Source: Rhizobium sp.
GTDB taxonomy: Bacteria > Pseudomonadota > Alphaproteobacteria > Rhizobiales > Rhizobiaceae
Direction of reading: 5' to 3'
Length of the DNA: 5,919 bases
Assembly (NCBI GenBank): GCA_003501385.1
Contig: DNPN01000212.1
Coordinates: 21,920 to 27,838 of the forward strand
Shown: piece after piece, positions 1 to 5,846 of the stretch
Layout of the letters: each line of letters opens with the position of its first letter
How positions within the stretch are numbered: position 1 is the first letter of the stretch
Program-made: the position numbers and the translations under genes
Notes under the pieces: model-generated
What the model was told of the DNA's origin: nothing
What the model saw: only the letters and a program-made list of their open reading frames with translations
The model's database searches: none

Positions 1-899
1 CCTTCCACACGGAAGGGGCGGGCGGTGGCCATGCGCCGGATATTATCAAGATCTGCGGCCAACCCAATGTCATTCCATCCTCCACAAATCCAACCCGGCC
101 TTACACCATCAATACGCTGGCCGAGCATTTGGATATGTTGATGGTCTGCCATCACCTCAGCTCGTCAATCCCGGAAGACATTGCTTTTGCCGAAAGCCGT
201 ATCCGCAAGGAGACCATTGCCGCCGAAGATATTTTGCACGACATCGGCGCGTTTTCGATCATTTCCTCCGACAGTCAGGCCATGGGCCGTGTCGGCGAAG
301 TGGCGATCCGTACCTGGCAGACGGCAGACAAGATGAAGCGCCAGCGTGGCCGCTTGCCGTCCGAGACCGGCGAAAACGACAATATGCGCGTGAAGCGCTA
401 CATTGCCAAATACACCATCAACCCGGCCATTGCCCATGGTTTGAGCCACGAAATTGGCTCGATTGAAATCGGCAAGCGCGCCGATCTGGTGATCTGGAAC
501 CCGGCCTTCTTCGGCGTCAAACCCGATATGGTGCTGATGGGTGGCTCAATTGCAGCAGCCCCTATGGGCGATCCAAATGCCTCCATCCCAACCCCGCAAC
601 CGGTGCATTACCGCCCGATGTTTGGGGCCTATGGCAAGGCGCGCACCAATTCATCGGTCACGTTCGTGTCGCAAGCGTCGCTGGATGCAGGCCTTGCGCA
701 AAGGCTCGGCGTGGCCAAGCAATTGCTGGCGGTGAAAAACACCCGAGGCGGCATCTCGAAGAGGTCGATGATCCATAATGATCTGCTGCCGAAGATCGAG
801 GTGGACCCCGAGACCTATGAAGTGCGGGCCGATGGCGAATTGCTGACGTGTGAGCCAGCAACCGTGCTGCCCATGGCGCAGCGGTATTTCCTGTTTTGA
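1..899 (+). CDS. ureC: Urease subunit alpha (UreC), C-terminal part; 5' end outside the window
   Basis: UreC is the catalytic subunit of cytosolic urease, which hydrolyses urea to ammonia and carbamate at a di-nickel centre. The reading frame is open from position 3 and ends at TGA 897-899, giving about 298 residues, roughly the last half of a usual ~570-residue protein. Visible family motifs are HTEGAGGGHAPDI (from position 6), the active-site flap MVCHHL and SSDSQAMGRVGE, ending in the typical LPMAQRYFLF. If the first visible His (6-8) is set to His272 of Klebsiella UreC, the Cys at 147-149 falls on residue 319, the next His on the catalytic His320, and the Asp at 270-272 on the nickel ligand Asp360. 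Spacing is therefore intact and the enzyme looks functional. The carbamylated Lys and the first nickel-binding His residues lie off the left edge. An acetyltransferase gene, not ureE, follows after 10 bp. Confidence 0.98.
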   Translation, partial: FHTEGAGGGHAPDIIKICGQPNVIPSSTNPTRPYTINTLAEHLDMLMVCHHLSSSIPEDIAFAESRIRKETIAAEDILHDIGAFSIISSDSQAMGRVGEVAIRTWQTADKMKRQRGRLPSETGENDNMRVKRYIAKYTINPAIAHGLSHEIGSIEIGKRADLVIWNPAFFGVKPDMVLMGGSIAAAPMGDPNASIPTPQPVHYRPMFGAYGKARTNSSVTFVSQASLDAGLAQRLGVAKQLLAVKNTRGGISKRSMIHNDLLPKIEVDPETYEVRADGELLTCEPATVLPMAQRYFLF

Positions 900-909
900 T
901 GGGTGATGC

Positions 910-1367
910 ATGAGTTTGCGTGTTCGCAAGATGGAAATCGATGACATGCCCGTTTGGGCACGGATGCGTCATGCCCTTTGGAGCCGTTTGACGATTGATG
1001 AGCATCTCGCAGACATTAAAGCCATGCTGGAGTCAAAATCAGGGTGGCGGAGGGGTTACATTGGTTTTTCTGAAACGGACAGTGAGGCTGGATTTGCAGA
1101 AGTTTGCGTCCGTTCTTATGCGAACGGATGTACGCGTCAGCCTGTTCCTTTTTAGAGGGTATCTGGATTGAACCAGCTCATCGTAGAGCAGGGATTGCTG
1201 GGATGTTGATTGACTTCATCTCGGAGGAGTTGAGTGGAGAGGGCTTTGTTGAGCTTTGCTCAGATGCGGAGATTGACAATATTCAATCACATTTATCACA
1301 CGCAGCATGGGGATTTGCGGAAACACAACGCGTTGTCTATTTCCGCAAATCGCTATTATTGTCCTGA
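910..1367 (+). pseudogene. GNAT acetyltransferase, aminoglycoside 6'-N-acetyltransferase-like, split by a -1 frameshift
   Basis: Two overlapping frames make up one protein. Frame 1 starts at ATG 910 and ends at TAG 1153-1155 after 81 residues (last residues YANGCTRQPVPF). The continuation, LEGIWIEPAHRRAG onward, is in frame 3 and ends at TGA 1365-1367. One extra T in the T5 run at 1149-1153 would restore PVPF-LEGIW and a 152-residue protein, a normal size for AAC(6')-type GNAT enzymes. Seen motifs are GFAEV...YANGC, the acetyl-CoA loop R92-R-A-G-I-A97 (RxxGxA), and a C-terminal GFAETQRVVYFRK. The family transfers acetyl from acetyl-CoA to amines; AAC(6') members modify aminoglycosides, but the substrate here is unknown. 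The start has only a weak GGGTGA upstream, so it may be translated by coupling to ureC. The break could be a real mutation, a sequencing error in the homopolymer, or slippage on the T run. Downstream sequence shows no further decay, which suggests the lesion is recent or not real. Confidence 0.8.
1312..1351. repeat. 12-bp inverted repeat (stem-loop) inside the acetyltransferase 3' end
   Basis: GATTTGCGGAAA (1312-1323) is the exact reverse complement of TTTCCGCAAATC (1340-1351). Between the arms sits a second perfect palindrome, ACAACGCGTTGT (1325-1336), so the RNA can form a long two-part hairpin. It lies about 15 bp before the acetyltransferase stop and about 20 bp from the convergent glycosyltransferase stop. 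There is almost no intergenic space here, so this structure may slow or end transcription from one or both sides. It lacks a clear T tract (CGCTATTATT follows), so calling it a terminator is inference. Confidence 0.55.
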
Positions 1368-1372
1368 GGTTG

Positions 1373-2674
1373 TCAGCCTAGGTAAGACTGCTTCGAAAAA
1401 GTAGTCGCACTGCGGCCAGCGCGATAATTCTCCACCGCATCCACATAATAGTCATCCCAAAACCGTGTTGCATCCTTGGAGGAGAACATGGATTTTGCGG
1501 TGGCATAGGCCGCTTGGCGCATGGCCTTGTAGCGGTTCTGGTCTTCCATGATGGTGACGATTTCGCTCAAACTCTGCTGGGCCAGACGTTCGACTTCGCG
1601 GGCGTGAACCTGAGCAAACTCAGGCTTGCGGCGGTCATCGGCAATGTGCTTCCATTCGCCAATGTCCGAGGTTTCCATCGGCAGCAACACGCCATTTTTC
1701 TGGTGCTTGATGAATTCCGGCAAGGCCCCTTGGGCGGTTCCGATCACCGGCACGTAATTGGCTTCGGATTCAATCACGCTATAGCCAAACGTGTCGCAGA
1801 ACGTTGGCAGCAGCGAGAAATGCGCGTTGCGCAAAATCTCCAACACCTGCGCATTGGGAATATTTTGCAAATGGCGCACATTGGGCAGAGACAAAAGCTT
1901 GCGGTAGCGATCAAAATACCCCGGCTGCAGCGGATCGGTCCAGGATGCAGCACCGACTTCAATGGTGGATATAATATCCACCTCCAGCGGAATGCCTTGC
2001 TCCAGCGCCAGCTCCGCCATGCGCACGCCAACGCAGCCGCCCTTGCGGGCAAAGTGATTGCCCACAAACACGACGCGGATGGGATATTGGCTATCGTCGC
2101 GATAGATATCAGCGCGATCCTCAATGATCATATTGGGGTAACGCAGAAATAGCTTCTGCTCCAACCGATCAAATTTCGGATTGTTCTTGTGGGACAGCAG
2201 GAAGATGCGTTTGGCATGTTCGGAAATAGCGCCGATGCCAACGCAGCGATCACTGAGCAATTGCCTCATCATGAACTTGTAGAGGGTGGAATTTTCCATG
2301 CCGAAACCGCGCGGCATGTGGGATTCAAACGACATCACGAAGCGCGTTGTGCCAAGCGGAATTCTATTGAAGGCATGAACAATGTCAAACTTGCGCAACG
2401 GCAATGGCGAAAGAACGGTAACTCCCTCCAGCTTCGGAGAGATGTAATTCATCGGTGCGAAGCTGCGGGTTTCAATTCTATGGCGGCTGTGGCGTGGAGA
2501 ATTGAAACGCCATGGATAGCGGGTTGGAGCCAACACGGACAGGATAGGCCGACTACGGTGCTCAACGGTTCCTCGGCTCAACTGTCCCGATACGCCGTTT
2601 GCGGTGTTCAACGCTGTCTCTCTCAATCTGATAGGCTGCAAACGCAGAAATTCGTTTCTTTCAACCTTGGTCAC
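1373..2674 (-). CDS. GT4-type (GT-B fold) glycosyltransferase
   Basis: Family 4-like glycosyltransferases move a sugar from a nucleotide-sugar donor to a glycan, lipid or other acceptor, usually in the cytoplasm or at the inner membrane. From the chosen start the protein has 433 residues. The N-terminal acceptor-side domain contains LSVLAPTRYPWRF, FDIVHAFNRIPLG and SFESHMPRGFG. The C-terminal donor domain starts with VVFVGNHFARKGG (about residues 201-213, with the phosphate-contacting Arg-Lys) and carries DTFGYSVIESEA at about 294-305. This corresponds to the GT4 E-x7-E motif, with Asp in place of the first Glu. The GTG start at 2674-2672 is preferred because GGAGGG (2687-2682) sits 7 bases before it. 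ATG 2710 is in frame, adds 12 residues and lacks a good ribosome site. No membrane segment is evident. It faces away from the urease genes and stands alone, so acceptor and pathway (surface polysaccharide is only a guess) are unknown. Confidence 0.9.
   Translation of the reverse strand: MTKVERNEFLRLQPIRLRETALNTANGVSGQLSRGTVEHRSRPILSVLAPTRYPWRFNSPRHSRHRIETRSFAPMNYISPKLEGVTVLSPLPLRKFDIVHAFNRIPLGTTRFVMSFESHMPRGFGMENSTLYKFMMRQLLSDRCVGIGAISEHAKRIFLLSHKNNPKFDRLEQKLFLRYPNMIIEDRADIYRDDSQYPIRVVFVGNHFARKGGCVGVRMAELALEQGIPLEVDIISTIEVGAASWTDPLQPGYFDRYRKLLSLPNVRHLQNIPNAQVLEILRNAHFSLLPTFCDTFGYSVIESEANYVPVIGTAQGALPEFIKHQKNGVLLPMETSDIGEWKHIADDRRKPEFAQVHAREVERLAQQSLSEIVTIMEDQNRYKAMRQAAYATAKSMFSSKDATRFWDDYYVDAVENYRAGRSATTFSKQSYLG
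2469..2508. repeat. 11-bp inverted repeat within the glycosyltransferase coding region
   Basis: GTTTCAATTCT (2469-2479) and AGAATTGAAAC (2498-2508) are exact reverse complements separated by 18 bases. The repeat lies in the part of the gene coding for the conserved RYPWRFNSPRHSRHRIET segment, near the 5' end of the message. It may be chance or may shape the early mRNA; no function can be assigned. Confidence 0.35.
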
Positions 2675-2681
2675 AGTCTTT

Positions 2682-2687
2682 CCCTCC
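2682..2687 (-). promoter_or_regulatory. Ribosome binding site that sets the glycosyltransferase start
   Basis: On the minus strand this reads GGAGGG, a strong Shine-Dalgarno sequence, 7 bases upstream of GTG at 2674-2672. The in-frame ATG at 2710 has no comparable site before it. I therefore place the start at the GTG. Confidence 0.7.
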
Positions 2688-2710
2688 GACCTTGATGTTC
2701 CAGACAACAT

Positions 2711-3216
2711 GTCTTTGAGTAGGGCTACATCCAGAGATGGACTTTAACTCATGTCATGACAACCAATTGGGTTGTTGGCCCCATAGTATGCATATCATAA
2801 AACACACAATGATGTTTTTTTGCAATGCATTTGAGTCTTATTTTTTAAATAGTGAATAATTTCAGCCGATTTTTGTGTTTATGCTAAGTTTAATGGGTCA
2901 TTTTTATGGTTGTTTTAAGAAACAAAAAATTCCTCTTGCGACTGTTTTAGCCATTTTTGGGTCTATATTTGAATTTACATTATATATTATGGAATTTGAA
3001 TGAGAAAAATATATCAATTTGGTGTATCTGTAAAAATATCTCTTAAAAATTGTAATTGTGTGAAATTGGCATCTTGCTGTATGTGATTTTTGCATAGCTG
3101 CCATGTGTCACTGTATTGCGATTGATTTTGTGCTGCGTTGCACACAGATTTGCGCTATTCCCAAGTACGACAGTGGTGGTGTTTTACGGACAGCACTCAA
3201 GATATTGTTTGTGTTT
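2711..3216. other. A+T-rich, gene-free intergenic region between divergent genes
   Basis: This stretch separates the minus-strand glycosyltransferase from the plus-strand peroxiredoxin, so it must carry the promoters of both. It is strikingly A+T-rich from about 2790 to 3100: 2941-3000 has 14 G or C in 60 bases, against 39 in 60 for 301-360 inside ureC. It holds runs of A and T and short repeated words such as GAATTT and AATTG. I see no protein with recognisable motifs and no RNA gene. On the right, TGTGC (3129-3133) and GCACA (3140-3144) form a short inverted repeat about 90 bp before the peroxiredoxin start. I could not place a convincing -35/-10 pair for either gene. Confidence 0.6.
2752..2775. 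promoter_or_regulatory. Adjacent palindromes upstream of the glycosyltransferase; possible operator
   Basis: TGTCATGACA (2752-2761) is a perfect 10-bp palindrome. Next to it, CCAATTGG (2763-2770) is a perfect 8-bp palindrome lying inside a wider ACAACC/GGTTGT pairing (2759-2764 with 2770-2775). They lie about 80-100 bp upstream of the GTG start of the minus-strand gene, where a dimeric regulator could bind. I do not recognise a named operator consensus. Confidence 0.35.
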
Positions 3217-3230
3217 AAAGGAGATCCTCA

Positions 3231-3770
3231 ATGCTTATTGGCAGAAAAGTGCCGAATGTCACGTTTCGCACACGTGTTCGCGACGAGTCTGTTGGCGGTC
3301 CAAACCCATTCCGTTGGCAAGATCTCACCTCCGACGACTATTTCAAGGGCAAAAAGGTCGTGCTTTTCTCTTTGCCGGGCGCTTTCACGCCGACCTGCTC
3401 CACCTTTCAGCTGCCCGATTTTGAAAAGCTTTATTCTGAATTCAAGGCTGAAGGCGTGGATGAGATTTACTGCATCTCCGTCAATGATGCCTTTGTCATG
3501 AATGCCTGGGGCAAGAGCCAGGGTCTTGAAAACGTCAAGCTGATCCCGGATGGCTCTGGCGAGTTCACCCGCAAGATGGGCATGCTGGTTTCCAAGGATA
3601 ATCTTGGTTTCGGGATGCGCTCGTGGCGCTATGGGGCTGTGATCAACGATGGCGTTGTTGAGCAGTGGTTTGAAGAAGAAGGCTATTCCGACAATTGCGA
3701 TAGCGATCCTTATGGTGTTTCCTCGCCCCAGAACATTCTGGAAAAGATCAAGGAAAAGAAGGCAGCCTAA
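3231..3770 (+). CDS. Peroxiredoxin, Prx5-like (AhpC/TSA superfamily, thioredoxin fold)
   Basis: Prx5-type peroxiredoxins are cytosolic thiol peroxidases that reduce hydrogen peroxide and organic hydroperoxides, using thioredoxin, glutaredoxin or glutathione as reductant. The 179-residue product is normal for the family. The catalytic centre reads PGAFTPTCS, with Thr53 and peroxidatic Cys56; the matching Arg is Arg130 in GMRSWRY. Two more cysteines are present, Cys81 and Cys156 (in YSDNCDSDPYGVSS). Either might act as a resolving Cys, but the pattern does not decide between 1-Cys and atypical 2-Cys chemistry. The start is set by AAAGGAG (3217-3223), 7 bases before ATG. There is no signal peptide. 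The gene appears to be a single transcription unit, with an A+T-rich leader before it and a hairpin after it. It has no evident link to urease maturation. Confidence 0.95.
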   Translation: MLIGRKVPNVTFRTRVRDESVGGPNPFRWQDLTSDDYFKGKKVVLFSLPGAFTPTCSTFQLPDFEKLYSEFKAEGVDEIYCISVNDAFVMNAWGKSQGLENVKLIPDGSGEFTRKMGMLVSKDNLGFGMRSWRYGAVINDGVVEQWFEEEGYSDNCDSDPYGVSSPQNILEKIKEKKAA

Positions 3771-3794
3771 TCAAGGTCGTCATCGATAACTTTG

Positions 3795-3828
3795 AAGCCA
3801 TGCGTCCGAGAGGGTGCATGGCTTTGCT
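3795..3828 (+). terminator. Probable terminator hairpin after the peroxiredoxin gene
   Basis: AAGCCATGC (3795-3803) pairs perfectly with GCATGGCTT (3816-3824). The interior can continue the stem with two G-U pairs and two C-G pairs, closing on a GAGA tetraloop (3808-3811). That gives about 13 pairs with a GNRA-type loop. Only a short T run (TTTGCTAT) follows, so termination strength is uncertain. It lies 25 bp after the peroxiredoxin stop codon. Confidence 0.6.
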
Positions 3829-3861
3829 ATACCAAGATTCATTGAAAATGACTCTTGGTAT
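3829..3861. repeat. Imperfect palindrome (stem-loop 2 of the cluster before ureE)
   Basis: ATACCAAGA (3829-3837) is complementary to TCTTGGTAT (3853-3861). After one mismatch, TCATT (3839-3843) pairs with AATGA (3847-3851) around a GAA loop. Only 4-5 bases separate it from the terminator-like hairpin upstream. Confidence 0.6.
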
Positions 3862-3866
3862 TCCGT

Positions 3867-3909
3867 TTGCAAATATCTCAAGCACCGGATGCATTTGAGA
3901 TATTTGCAA
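3867..3909. repeat. Perfect 15-bp inverted repeat (stem-loop 3 of the cluster before ureE)
   Basis: TTGCAAATATCTCAA (3867-3881) and TTGAGATATTTGCAA (3895-3909) are exact reverse complements separated by 13 bases. This is the longest perfect stem in the window and lies in non-coding DNA. It has no T tract, so it is not an ordinary terminator. It could belong to a small palindromic repeat element or a structured leader RNA. Confidence 0.75.
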
Positions 3910-3915
3910 TGTCTT

Positions 3916-3949
3916 CAAGGCAAGGATGCATCAGCATCTTCGAGCCTTG
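3916..3949. repeat. Imperfect palindrome (stem-loop 4 of the cluster before ureE)
   Basis: CAAGGC (3916-3921) pairs with GCCTTG (3944-3949). Inside it, AGGATGC (3923-3929) pairs with GCATCTT (3934-3940) around an ATCA loop, with one G-U pair. It continues the run of hairpins from 3795. A weaker GATCGT/ACGATC pair (3970-3975 with 3995-4000) follows. Confidence 0.5.
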
Positions 3950-4008
3950 GTATTATATGTGCATTTTCTGATCGTCATTGCCGGAGCGCGAGCAACGATC
4001 TACGGCAT

Positions 4009-4037
4009 TTGCCTGTTGCGCAGTGCTGTTATTTTAT
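4009..4037 (+). promoter_or_regulatory. Candidate promoter for ureEFG
   Basis: TTGCCT (4009-4014) and TTTTAT (4032-4037) each match 4 of 6 bases of the -35 and -10 consensus, at the ideal spacing of 17 bp. They end 32 bp before the ureE start. A promoter here makes sense because an opposite-strand gene and a likely terminator separate ureE from ureC. Matches of this quality also occur by chance. Confidence 0.35.
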
Positions 4038-4069
4038 GCAAAGTCGGGTTCTGCTTATTTGGAGTGCCT

Positions 4070-4519
4070 ATGCTGCGCGTCACCTCATTTATTCCCGCCG
4101 TTGAGGCCTTTGATGCCCCGGCGTCAACCGTGGTTTTGCCCCATGCCGATCGGCATTTGCGACGCAAATTGTTGCATCTCACCGATGGTGAAATGGTCAT
4201 GCTGGACCTGAAAGAGGCGGTGCTGTTTGCTGATGGCGATCGACTGGTGCTGGACAATGGCGATCAGGTTGAGGTCAAGGCGGCGGATGAAAGGCTTTAC
4301 GCCATTCTCCCCAAAGATGGTTTGCATTTGCTTGAACTGGCCTGGCATCTGGGCAACCGGCATTTGCCCGCTCAGATCGAGACGGGGCGCATCTTGATTG
4401 GCCGCGATCCGGTGATCCGCACCATGCTGGAAGGCTTGGGCGCGGAGGTGGCTGAGGTGGTGGAGCCATTTCAGCCCGTGCGCGGTGCCTATCACAGCCA
4501 TGGTGGCCACGGACACTGA
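4070..4519 (+). CDS. ureE: Urease accessory protein UreE, nickel metallochaperone
   Basis: UreE is a cytosolic dimeric nickel carrier that hands nickel to the UreG-containing activation complex. The protein has 149 residues: an N-terminal peptide-binding domain (LRRKLLHLTDGEMVMLDL) followed by the metal-binding domain. The motif WHLGNRH ends in His98, which corresponds to the conserved dimer-interface nickel ligand. A short His-rich tail (HSHGGHGH) ends the protein and probably binds extra nickel. In the segment RDPVIRTML, the place usually held by His (RDHVI in relatives I recall) is Pro113. The start at ATG 4070 is supported by GGAG at 4061-4064 and by the match to the typical UreE N-terminus. 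The frame is open further upstream, but that part has no family resemblance. ureF begins 9 bp after the stop, indicating an operon. Confidence 0.96.
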   Translation: MLRVTSFIPAVEAFDAPASTVVLPHADRHLRRKLLHLTDGEMVMLDLKEAVLFADGDRLVLDNGDQVEVKAADERLYAILPKDGLHLLELAWHLGNRHLPAQIETGRILIGRDPVIRTMLEGLGAEVAEVVEPFQPVRGAYHSHGGHGH

Positions 4520-4528
4520 TGACTGCGC

Positions 4529-5200
4529 ATGGCTGATACCTTGACCACCCAGAGCCTGTTGCGGCTGATCACCTGGCTATCGCCTGCGTTTCCAGTGGGC
4601 GGTTTTGCCTATTCGTCGGGGCTGGAAAAGGCCGTGGATGAGGGTTTGATACAGCAGCAATCCGGGCTTGGGGCATGGCTGACGGCGCTTCTTGATCATG
4701 GCACCCTTTGGAATGATGCGGTTTTGCTGTCTGAGGCTTGGGCTATCTGGCAAGAGCGCGATGCGTTGCAGGATGTCGTGGCGCTGGCTGCCGCATTGGC
4801 CGGATCGAAAGAGCGTTATCTCGAAACCATCGCACTCGGCAGCGCATTTCGGGACGCGGCAAAGGCATGGCCTAGTGCTGTTCTGGATTGGCGAGAGGGG
4901 CCTGTGGCCTATCCTGTTGCGGTCGGGGCCATTGCGGCATCTCACGACGTTGACCGCGAAGCAACGCTTGCGGCCTATCTGCATGCGGCGGTGTCGCAAC
5001 AGGTCTCGGCAGGCATACGGCTGGGTTTGATGGGGCAGAGCCATGGCGTGGCACTGCTGGCGCAGTTGGAGCAGGTAATTGGCGCGGTGGCACGCCGTGC
5101 AGCAATGAGCACGCTGGATGATCTGGGCAGCGCTACCGTTGCCGCCGAAATTGTATCGGCCCGGCATGAAACACAAACAACCCGGCTGTTCCGGTCATAA
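4529..5200 (+). CDS. ureF: Urease accessory protein UreF
   Basis: UreF is an all-helical cytosolic protein that, with UreD/UreH and UreG, forms the complex that activates apo-urease, and it is thought to control UreG GTPase action. The 223-residue product is of normal length. It starts with the family hallmark LSPAFPVGGFAYSSGLE (residues 17-33) and ends with the conserved RHETQTTRLFRS (212-223), so both ends are intact. No clear Shine-Dalgarno sequence precedes ATG 4529. The start lies only 9 bp after the ureE stop, which suggests translational coupling. No ureD/ureH is seen in the window, so that partner must lie elsewhere, probably to the left of ureC. Confidence 0.97.
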   Translation: MADTLTTQSLLRLITWLSPAFPVGGFAYSSGLEKAVDEGLIQQQSGLGAWLTALLDHGTLWNDAVLLSEAWAIWQERDALQDVVALAAALAGSKERYLETIALGSAFRDAAKAWPSAVLDWREGPVAYPVAVGAIAASHDVDREATLAAYLHAAVSQQVSAGIRLGLMGQSHGVALLAQLEQVIGAVARRAAMSTLDDLGSATVAAEIVSARHETQTTRLFRS

Positions 5201-5234
5201 TATTCCTTGGATGTTGAGGGGAAGGATTAAGAGC

Positions 5235-5846
5235 ATGAAATCCGCAAACGGCCCGTTGCGCGTTGGCATTGGTGGACCCGTTGGCTCGGGCAAGACCGCA
5301 TTGACGGAAAAGCTCTGCAAGGCCATGCGCGAGCACTATTCAGTGGCCGTGGTCACCAACGATATTTATACCCGCGAGGATGCCGATGCCCTGATCCGCA
5401 TGCAGGCGCTCTCGTCTGATCGGGTGGTCGGTGTTGAAACCGGAGGCTGTCCGCATACCGCTATTCGGGAAGATGCCACCATCAATCTTCAGGCCATTGC
5501 CGGGCTCAATGAGCGCATTCCTGATCTGGATGTGATCTTTATTGAATCGGGCGGTGACAATCTGGCCGCGACATTTTCGCCCGATCTGGCTGATGTTACC
5601 ATCTATGTGATTTCGGTCTGTCAGGGCGAGGAAATCCCGCGCAAGGGCGGTCCCGGCATCACCCGATCCGATCTTCTGGTCATCAACAAGAAGGACCTCG
5701 CGCCCTATGTCGAGGTTGATCTGGATGTGATGGACAAGGATGCGCGCCGGATGCGCGAGGCAAGACCGCATGTGTTCTCAGATCTGAAGCGCGGCGAGGG
5801 CGTTACAGAGATTGTCGATTTTCTCAAGGGGATGGGCGGGCTTTAG
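5235..5846 (+). CDS. ureG: Urease accessory protein UreG, SIMIBI-class GTPase
   Basis: UreG binds GTP and nickel, dimerises, and drives nickel insertion into urease. The 203-residue protein has every expected element: P-loop GGPVGSGKT (13-21), VVTNDIYTRED (39-49), the nickel-binding VETGGCPHTAIRED with Cys72-Pro-His74, ESGGDNL (104-110), and the guanine-specificity motif NKKD (151-154). The start at ATG 5235 is chosen because the N-terminus matches the family and an AGGA (5223-5226) sits 8 bases before it. An in-frame ATG at 5118 would add 39 unrelated residues inside ureF. The gap from ureF is 34 bp, so it is probably the third gene of a ureEFG operon. The stop codon lies inside a palindrome. 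Confidence 0.98.
   Translation: MKSANGPLRVGIGGPVGSGKTALTEKLCKAMREHYSVAVVTNDIYTREDADALIRMQALSSDRVVGVETGGCPHTAIREDATINLQAIAGLNERIPDLDVIFIESGGDNLAATFSPDLADVTIYVISVCQGEEIPRKGGPGITRSDLLVINKKDLAPYVEVDLDVMDKDARRMREARPHVFSDLKRGEGVTEIVDFLKGMGGL

Noticed and set aside
1104..1152. ATG 1104 as an independent start of a second small gene
   Set aside because: The first 16 residues are out-of-frame translation of the acetyltransferase. Homology resumes only after the T run, so the two halves are one gene.
1514..2152. 212-codon plus-strand open frame opposite the glycosyltransferase
   Set aside because: It is a shadow frame: the minus strand encodes clear GT4 motifs, and this frame has none.
2675..2710. 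Glycosyltransferase start at ATG 2710
   Set aside because: It is not excluded, but no Shine-Dalgarno site precedes it, whereas GTG 2674 has GGAGGG at 7-base spacing.
2904..3104. Minus-strand open frame of 66 codons in the A+T-rich gap
   Set aside because: It has no ribosome binding site, no recognisable motif and the composition of random A+T-rich DNA.
3103..3501. 132-codon plus-strand frame overlapping the start of the peroxiredoxin
   Set aside because: It has no ribosome site or motifs and overlaps the well-supported peroxiredoxin reading frame.
3926..4069. Upstream in-frame extension of ureE (48 extra codons from ATG 3926)
   Set aside because: The added residues have no UreE resemblance and overlap stem-loop DNA. 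ATG 4070 has GGAG before it and starts the typical UreE N-terminus.
5118..5234. Upstream in-frame ATG for ureG inside ureF
   Set aside because: It would add 39 unrelated residues. ATG 5235 has an AGGA site and gives the usual 203-residue protein.
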